Source: an alpha proteobacterium 3107
GTDB lineage: Bacteria; Pseudomonadota; Alphaproteobacteria; Rhodobacterales; Rhodobacteraceae
Direction of reading: 5' to 3'
Assembly (NCBI GenBank): GCA_001483205.1
Contig: JPPB01000015.1
Coordinates: 1 to 6,043, forward strand
Length of the DNA stretch: 6,043 nt
Positions 6,031 through 6,043 of the stretch are shown here, in pieces. The position numbers were made by a program, and so were the translations under genes. The first letter of the stretch is position 1, and each line of letters begins with the position of its first letter. Under the pieces are notes generated by a model. The model was given only the letters and a program-made list of their open reading frames with translations. It was not told the origin of the DNA and ran no database searches.

Positions 6031-6043
6031 AACGCCTCAACAT

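Noticed and set aside
1..6043. CRISPR array, insertion sequence, prophage or toxin-antitoxin genes
   Set aside because: No regularly spaced repeats, transposase, integrase or small toxin-like genes are present; the coding content is fully explained by the rimP-infB operon.

Overview
The window carries one complete housekeeping operon on the + strand, rimP - nusA - ylxR/L7Ae fusion - infB (393-5817), with about 390 bases of non-coding DNA before it and about 225 after. High GC, strong third-position G/C bias, the protein sequences and the single fused ylxR-L7Ae gene between nusA and infB point to an alphaproteobacterium, most likely Rhodobacterales/Rhodobacteraceae. That assignment rests on recognising families by eye; no search was run.

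Layout. 1-270: no convincing gene. It holds a structured repeat (about 1-81, with an alternative-pairing arm to 108) and two adjacent palindromes sharing an 11-base core (148-167 and 171-190). 271-299: a strong sigma70-type promoter (TTGCAT, 17 bp, TATACT) with a GC-rich discriminator. 306-392: an 87-base leader with a hairpin, then a good intrinsic terminator (354-376) that ends only 16 bases before the rimP start. No room for a promoter is left after it, so operon transcripts from this promoter must read through it, which suggests attenuation and/or a short leader RNA. 393-5817: four genes, with a 5-base gap (rimP-nusA), a 39-base gap (nusA-ylxR) and an ATGA overlap (ylxR-infB). 5818-6043: a weak + strand hairpin, a good hairpin terminator oriented for the - strand, a run of nine G, and a second copy of the structured repeat in the same orientation as the first.

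How the genes work together. RimP matures the 30S subunit, NusA controls pausing, termination and antitermination (including on rRNA operons), the YlxR/L7Ae-like protein is a probable RNA-binding accessory, and IF2 delivers initiator tRNA to the 30S subunit. The cluster couples transcription elongation to ribosome assembly and translation initiation.

The coding part looks ordinary and intact. The parts worth a second look are non-coding: the leader terminator upstream of the gene for a termination factor, and the repeat pair flanking the operon, which conserves a 15-base block and a 10-bp stem including one compensatory base-pair change.
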